From positions 1-5,689 of the forward strand of contig CAMOVV010000091.1 in the NCBI GenBank assembly GCA_946627685.1: 5,689 bases of DNA, given 5' to 3'. Below the pieces are notes generated by a model that did not search any database, had not been told where the DNA came from, and was given only the letters and a program-made list of their open reading frames with translations. The DNA is from an uncultured Bacteroidales bacterium (GTDB lineage: Bacteria > Bacteroidota > Bacteroidia > Bacteroidales > UBA932). How positions within the stretch are numbered: position 1 is the stretch's first letter; each line of letters begins with the position of its first letter. Below, piece after piece: positions 5,202-5,689 of the stretch. Made by a program: the position numbers and the translations under genes.

Positions 5202-5689
5202 ATGAAACTCCACAGACAACTGTCTCTCACAATACTTGCTATCCTGCTGGTTTGCAGCGGTTTGGCAGCTCAGACCCCGTCTCCCTCCACCAGAGGGGCC
5301 GCCACCGCCGTCTTCATCGACGCCGTGCAGGAAATAAACGACGGAAAGGCTGCCGACGCCGCTTCCAAGCTGATGTCGCTCGCCTCCAAATATCCCGACG
5401 AGGACGCCTACTGGTATTATGCCGGTCTCGGCTATCTCTCCGGCAGGCAGTTCAAGAAGGCCGCGCAGTGCCTCCGCCAGGCGGTCGCCCTGGATTCGTC
5501 CAATTACTGGTACAGGGAAAGGCTTGCCTACGCTTACACCGCGGCCGGGGAGGTCGATTTGACGATCAGCGCGTACGAAGACATCCTGAAGGATTTTCCC
5601 CGGAAAAGCGACGCCTGGTATGCCCTCGTGAACCTCTATCTCCATCAGAGGAATTATGACAAGGTCCTTTCCGCCCTCGACCAGATCGA
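5202..5689 (+). CDS. Exported tetratricopeptide repeat (TPR) protein, 3' end cut by window
   Basis: The frame is open from ATG 5202 to the window end, giving 162 residues with no stop. A signal peptide occupies about 1-23 (basic start MKLHRQ, hydrophobic LTILAILLVCSG, then LAAQ with likely cleavage before or near Gln24), so the protein is periplasmic or surface-exposed. From about residue 34 there are consecutive 34-residue TPR units: one near 36-67, AYWYYAGLGYLSGRQFKKAA (69-88) continuing to VALDSSN, YWYRERLAYAYTAAGEVDLT (102-121), and AWYALVNLYLHQRNYDKVL (138-156). TPRs are protein-binding scaffolds; there is no catalytic motif in the visible part. The gene diverges from the sigma-factor operon across 118 bp, so it is a candidate target or functional partner of that system, but this is inference from position. 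The full length is unknown. Confidence 0.9.
   Translation, partial: MKLHRQLSLTILAILLVCSGLAAQTPSPSTRGAATAVFIDAVQEINDGKAADAASKLMSLASKYPDEDAYWYYAGLGYLSGRQFKKAAQCLRQAVALDSSNYWYRERLAYAYTAAGEVDLTISAYEDILKDFPRKSDAWYALVNLYLHQRNYDKVLSALDQI

Noticed and set aside
5157..5645. Open frame of 162 codons on the minus strand opposite the TPR gene
   Set aside because: The opposite strand encodes a signal peptide and clear TPR units, so this is a shadow.
4574..5659. Open frame of 361 codons on the plus strand across the sigma gene, the intergenic region and the TPR gene
   Set aside because: It runs antisense to conserved sigma regions and then out of frame through the TPR gene; the composition is not protein-like.

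Overview
The window looks like a chromosomal segment of a GC-rich Bacteroidota bacterium, most likely order Bacteroidales (Alistipes/Rikenellaceae-like or a similar high-GC lineage; this placement is inference). The signs are promoter elements of the Bacteroidetes type (TTTG about 20 bp upstream of TAnnTTTG), start codons with little Shine-Dalgarno sequence, an ECF sigma factor of the Bacteroidetes type, and a PorT-like outer-membrane barrel domain. Nothing indicates a phage, plasmid or transposon.

Left block (1-1776). The end of a short-chain dehydrogenase of the gluconate 5-dehydrogenase/KduD type runs rightward and stops 5 bp from a convergent leftward pair: a LacI/GalR repressor followed by an exported NlpC/P60 cell-wall peptidase. 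The two leftward genes overlap by 8 bp. A candidate promoter lies just upstream of the repressor. The repressor may control the uronate/gluconate pathway suggested by the dehydrogenase, but this is inferred only from proximity.

Central block (1827-5083, all leftward in transcription order right to left). An ECF sigma factor is followed after 2 bp by a 421-residue protein with an unusual plan: a short cytoplasmic domain, one inner-membrane helix, a 130-residue low-complexity periplasmic linker and a C-terminal outer-membrane beta-barrel. This is the architecture of the dual membrane-spanning anti-sigma factors (Dma) with their associated sigma factors (Das), described in Bacteroides thetaiotaomicron as regulators of outer-membrane vesiculation. 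It is the most interesting system in the window: one polypeptide could sense the outer membrane and release a sigma factor in the cytoplasm. The pair ends at a strong intrinsic terminator. Beyond it lies a separate gene for an unrecognised exported protein, probably a lipoprotein, with about eight degenerate repeats of roughly 40 residues suggestive of a beta-propeller.

Right edge (5084-5689). A 118-bp divergent intergenic region holds an 11-bp-phased AAATTTC direct repeat, a perfect TAnnTTTG element and a leader hairpin. It separates the sigma operon from a rightward gene for an exported TPR protein, cut by the window end. The divergent region is the obvious first place to look for a promoter used by the sigma factor.
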